Shown: positions 6,967 through 9,829 of the stretch, piece by piece | How the letters are laid out: every line of letters begins with the position of its first letter | How positions within the stretch are numbered: position 1 is the stretch's first letter | From: Oscillospiraceae bacterium | GTDB taxonomy: Bacteria; Bacillota; Clostridia; Oscillospirales; Ruminococcaceae | DNA length: 9,829 nucleotides | Reading direction: 5' to 3' | Assembly: GCA_016303195.1 (NCBI GenBank) | Contig: JAEDMD010000065.1 | Span: 1 to 9,829 of the forward strand | The notes under the pieces: generated by a model | The model's database searches: none | What the model was told of the DNA's origin: nothing | The model's input: the letters and a program-made list of their open reading frames with translations, nothing else | Translations under genes and position numbers: made by a program

Positions 6967-6994
6967 GCGGCAGTTTAAATTTTGCCGCATTATA
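6967..6994 (-). promoter_or_regulatory. Possible promoter -10 with adjoining inverted repeat for the oxidoreductase unit
   Basis: On the minus strand a perfect TATAAT lies at 6994-6989. Directly next to it is an inverted repeat, GCGGCA and TGCCGC (6967-6972 and 6983-6988), with a 10-bp AT-rich centre covering the expected transcription start (~6982). This fits a repressor operator. No convincing -35 is seen at 16-18 bp. The repeat is also a possible hairpin after the methyltransferase gene, but it has no T-tract, so an operator is preferred. Confidence 0.45.
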
Positions 6995-7027
6995 GTTTAT
7001 CGTTTCTCCAAATAAACCTTTCAGCTC

Positions 7028-7849
7028 CTATTTTATCCGTGAACGTCCAAGCTGCCAGAATGCCACTGAACTTGCGGCGGCAACATTAAGCGAATCCACC
7101 CCGTTTGACATAGGTATCTTAACTGTATAATCGCAGGCTTCAATGGTAGAATCAAGAAGCCCCTCGCCTTCCGTTCCCATGATGACCGCCAGCTTTTCCT
7201 CGGAATTCAGCGCTTTGTCATCAATATCCACTGAATCGTCACGAAGCGCCATTGCGGCTGTTGAAAATCCCAGACTTTTCAAAAACTGCGGATATTCGGC
7301 AATATCGCAGTTGATATACGTCCACGGAACTTGAAATACCGTTCCCATGCTCACACGCAGAGAGCGCCTGTAAAGAGGATCGGTGCAATTCTCAGTCAGC
7401 AGTACCGCATCCATGTTCAAAGCGGCGGCACTTCTGAAAATTACTCCCAGATTCGTAGGATTCACAACATTTTCAAGAACAGCCACTCTATGAGCATCTC
7501 TGCAAAGTTCCTGAACAGCAGGAGGCTCTCTGCGCCGCATTGCACAAAGAGCTCCCCGTATCAGTTTAAATCCCGTTATTTCCGTTATTTTCTCATCATC
7601 ACCTGTATACAGCGGAATATCACCGCATCGGCTGACAACATCCTTAGCCTCGCCTCTTATATCCTTTCGGCTCATCATCATTGAAAGCGGTTCATATCCT
7701 GCATTCAGCGCTCTTTCAATGACTTTCGGGCTTTCGGCTATGAATATTCCATGCTCAGGCTCATAATAATGCCTGAGCAAAGGCTCTGTGAGCGATGTGA
7801 ATATCTCGGTTTCATGCTTGTTTTCTTCATTTATTTCAATAATTTCCGT
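7028..7849 (-). CDS. SpoU/TrmH-family RNA 2'-O-methyltransferase
   Basis: Predicted SPOUT-class enzyme that methylates a ribose 2'-OH in tRNA or rRNA using S-adenosylmethionine. The three family motifs are intact: VVNPTNLGVIFRSAAAL (motif 1, RNA-side Asn and Arg), LAVIMGTEGEGL (motif 2) and VKIPMSNGVDSLNVAAASSVAFW (motif 3, the knotted cofactor site). An N-terminal substrate-binding domain precedes them (GIFIAESPKVIERALNAG). The first conventional start is a TTG at 7780 (250 residues) with no ribosome binding site. The frame stays open upstream and encodes a plausible N-terminus (EIIEINEENKHETEIFTSLTEP). GGGGAG at 7861-7856 lies 6 nt before an in-frame ACG at 7849-7847, so I place the start there (273 residues). 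It lies 15 nt after the LacI-fold/GGDEF gene, in the same unit. The RNA target is unknown. Confidence 0.85.
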   Translation of the reverse strand, partial: TEIIEINEENKHETEIFTSLTEPLLRHYYEPEHGIFIAESPKVIERALNAGYEPLSMMMSRKDIRGEAKDVVSRCGDIPLYTGDDEKITEITGFKLIRGALCAMRRREPPAVQELCRDAHRVAVLENVVNPTNLGVIFRSAAALNMDAVLLTENCTDPLYRRSLRVSMGTVFQVPWTYINCDIAEYPQFLKSLGFSTAAMALRDDSVDIDDKALNSEEKLAVIMGTEGEGLLDSTIEACDYTVKIPMSNGVDSLNVAAASSVAFWQLGRSRIK

Positions 7850-7864
7850 AAAAATCTCCCCTGT

Positions 7865-9796
7865 TCAGATCCTCTGACATTTTTTCGCCGTTTTATTCTG
7901 ATACATCACTTCATCGGCTTCGCTGATAACATCCTCGATATTCATATTCTTTTCAACACGGCGGATCGCCGTTCCGATGCTTGCAGTAATAGGATAGGGC
8001 TTTTCACTTGCCTTTGTCATGGCAGTAATGACATTTTCAAATGAGCTGATACGCTTTTCGCCCGAATCCTCGTCATATTTTCCGACACCGATAATATAGA
8101 ATTCATCTCCGCCTGCCCTCACAAATATCTCTCCGCTCATTGTAACGGATGAAGCGGCATTGCTGACGGTCTTGATGCCGTAATCGCCCTCGGTATGGCC
8201 AAATGTATCATTGATGTATTTGAGTCTGTCCATATCTATGACACAAACAAACAGGCTGTCATTTTTATCGGCATTTTCCATCATTCTGTCAAGCTGTACA
8301 TACATACCTCGTCTGTTGAAAGCGCCTGTCATCTCGTCATGGAGAGACATTGTAAGCAGTCTGCTCTTTGCTCTCGTCATTTCAAGGGCATTATTGACAA
8401 ATCGCATCCAGTTGCGAAAAACAAGATTAAGCCTGTGCGTATCGTCCATCCAGCGCTGTGTCACGCTGTAACCAAGCGTATCAGAACTGAAATGAACGGG
8501 TGTAAAGTAGTATATGGACGGCTTATCATCAGTATTATCGAAAATTCTCGGTATCATCACCTTTGTATCAAAGATAATGCTTTCCGCATCACTGTAAAAA
8601 TATAATTCATTATTATTAGTGTGTGCGGCAACTATCTTCATTCTGTCCGGATAGCCCTCTCTGAGTTCACGGCTCGAATCCAGCCAGTCAGACCTGAGAC
8701 ACAGAAAATAATTAGCGAACGGATAGATAAGGTATCCGCCTTCGATTATATTCCGTATACATCTTTCAGGAGTATCTGAAGCAGTGAATTTCTCGAAAAT
8801 ATAGCTTTCCATAAGCATTCCGATATCATAATGATTACTAATTTCCTCATCCGCATAGTTGGGATAGGTAAAATAAATATGGTCATGAAGCGATTGAACC
8901 GATCTTGTATAATCAGGCTGACATCCGCAGCTCATACCTGTAAATAATTTCGGATGTTCCTCGTAAGGGATTATCTCACTGTCAGGGTCTATCTGCTTTC
9001 TGAGATAATCCACACAGTTTGCCGCCGAAAGAGCATCATTCGGTTCAACTGATGTAATTGATATCTCATTTCCTGCACCCTCGTCGCTGGCTTCATATCC
9101 GATAACGATAACATCCTCAGGCACTCGGATACCGTATTTCTTCATTTTGTAGATAACTCCGATGGCAAGGTAGTCATTTCCGCAAAGTATGGCATCAGGC
9201 ATTGAAATGATACCCTCGCCTATCTGTCTTCCGATCTCGCTTCCACCTGTATACCAGAAATCGCTGTAAATTATATGTTCATCAGCAACTTCAAGCCCAT
9301 GATTTTTTATCTCATCGAGAAAGATATCCATTCTGTAACGTCCTGCAAAATTATCCCTTGCACCTGAAATGAGGCATATTTTCTTACTGTCGTGAACTTC
9401 GATGGCATGGCGTACCATTTCACGCAGAACAGATTCATTTTCATTAGGTATCATCGGGATATCCTTTATGGGCATATCCAATGCAACAACAGGCTTACTG
9501 CACTTTGCTCTTACCTTTTCATAGATCTTCTCAGGAAAAGTATCACCGTCCCCATCCATGAGAGGGGCGGTATCCAGAATGACCGCATCGAGAAGGTCAT
9601 AATTCGGAAGATTAAAAATATTCTTCTCGCCGATAGTATAATCCTTCTGTACTGTATTAAGTCCGCTCAGAGCGCAGAATACAACCAGATCGTAGTCATA
9701 TTTAAGGCATTGTGCAGAAATGCCGTTTATCGTTCTTTGTGCGTGTCCCGATTCTGGGCAGGCTGTAAGTAAGGCTATCTTTTTTCTCTTTTTCAA
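7865..9796 (-). CDS. Cytosolic diguanylate cyclase with LacI/periplasmic-binding-like ligand domain
   Basis: A 643-residue soluble protein predicted to bind a small ligand, probably a sugar, and make c-di-GMP in response. Residues ~5-285 follow a LacI/PurR ligand-binding fold: KIALLTACPESGHAQRTING, LLDAVILDTAPL, KICLISGARDNFAGRYRMD, PDAILCGNDYLAIGV and GIRVPEDVIVIGYEASDEG. The helix-turn-helix is missing, and there is no signal peptide or membrane segment, so it is neither a repressor nor an exported binding protein. A CGC triplet (in TGMSCGCQPDY) ends this part. Residues ~290-480 are a middle region I do not recognise. The GGDEF domain follows (HDEMTGAFNRR from His486, VIDMDRLKYINDTFGH, intact GGDEF at 562-566). 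The inhibitory RxxD position reads MSGE (553-556). The start is the TTG at 9796; an in-frame stop at 9808-9806 excludes a longer form. It leads a unit with the methyltransferase. The ligand is unknown. Confidence 0.9.
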   Translation of the reverse strand: MKKRKKIALLTACPESGHAQRTINGISAQCLKYDYDLVVFCALSGLNTVQKDYTIGEKNIFNLPNYDLLDAVILDTAPLMDGDGDTFPEKIYEKVRAKCSKPVVALDMPIKDIPMIPNENESVLREMVRHAIEVHDSKKICLISGARDNFAGRYRMDIFLDEIKNHGLEVADEHIIYSDFWYTGGSEIGRQIGEGIISMPDAILCGNDYLAIGVIYKMKKYGIRVPEDVIVIGYEASDEGAGNEISITSVEPNDALSAANCVDYLRKQIDPDSEIIPYEEHPKLFTGMSCGCQPDYTRSVQSLHDHIYFTYPNYADEEISNHYDIGMLMESYIFEKFTASDTPERCIRNIIEGGYLIYPFANYFLCLRSDWLDSSRELREGYPDRMKIVAAHTNNNELYFYSDAESIIFDTKVMIPRIFDNTDDKPSIYYFTPVHFSSDTLGYSVTQRWMDDTHRLNLVFRNWMRFVNNALEMTRAKSRLLTMSLHDEMTGAFNRRGMYVQLDRMMENADKNDSLFVCVIDMDRLKYINDTFGHTEGDYGIKTVSNAASSVTMSGEIFVRAGGDEFYIIGVGKYDEDSGEKRISSFENVITAMTKASEKPYPITASIGTAIRRVEKNMNIEDVISEADEVMYQNKTAKKCQRI

Positions 9797-9819
9797 GCCA
9801 TTGTTTTAACTTTACTACC

Positions 9820-9825
9820 ATTATA
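9820..9825 (-). promoter_or_regulatory. -10 element upstream of the LacI-fold/GGDEF gene
   Basis: A perfect TATAAT on the minus strand lies 23 bp before the TTG start. Any -35 would fall beyond the right edge of the window. Transcription from it would begin near 9813, giving a leader of only ~16 nt with no clear Shine-Dalgarno sequence. Confidence 0.5.
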
Positions 9826-9829
9826 ATTC

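Overview
The window looks like a chromosomal segment from a low-to-moderate G+C, Gram-positive, carbohydrate-degrading gut or rumen Clostridia, most like Ruminococcus or a relative. This is inferred from AT-rich consensus sigma-A promoters, strong AGGAGG-type ribosome binding sites, a lipoprotein-type solute-binding protein, a LacI-fold/GGDEF chimera and the flavour of the encoded proteins. No database search was possible. I see no rRNA, tRNA, CRISPR array, insertion sequence or phage gene. All genes look intact.

Layout: four genes on the plus strand (left half) converge on five on the minus strand (right half), meeting at a strong hairpin terminator at 5427-5455. The first ~219 bases are intergenic. 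They carry a perfect consensus promoter firing leftward out of the window, overlapped by a 22-bp perfect palindrome, and a separate extended -10 promoter firing rightward. The rightward unit encodes a membrane diguanylate cyclase with an extracellular sensor region (220-1734). A sugar-type solute-binding lipoprotein overlaps its end by 11 nt (1724-2989). A terminator and a near-perfect promoter follow, then a two-gene unit: an HD-domain protein and a cytoplasmic GH13 alpha-amylase-family enzyme with a C-terminal DUF1653-like domain.

On the minus strand, a TTG-started cytosolic protein with a LacI/periplasmic-binding-like ligand domain and a C-terminal GGDEF domain (9796-7865) is followed 15 nt later by a SpoU/TrmH-type RNA methyltransferase. 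The methyltransferase reading frame extends upstream of its first conventional start codon, to an ACG placed ideally behind a Shine-Dalgarno sequence. Next comes a possible promoter with an inverted repeat abutting its -10, then a Gfo/Idh/MocA oxidoreductase and a GNAT acetyltransferase with an ATGA stop/start overlap.

Working together: two different diguanylate cyclases, one coupled to an extracellular sugar-binding lipoprotein and the other carrying a cytosolic sugar-binding-like domain, flank a cytoplasmic alpha-glucan enzyme. Neither GGDEF domain has the usual RxxD inhibitory site. A reasonable but unproven reading is a locus that converts outside and inside carbohydrate status into c-di-GMP. 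The strongest leads are the cyclase/solute-binding-protein pair, the GH13-DUF1653 fusion, the LacI-fold/GGDEF chimera and the apparent ACG start.
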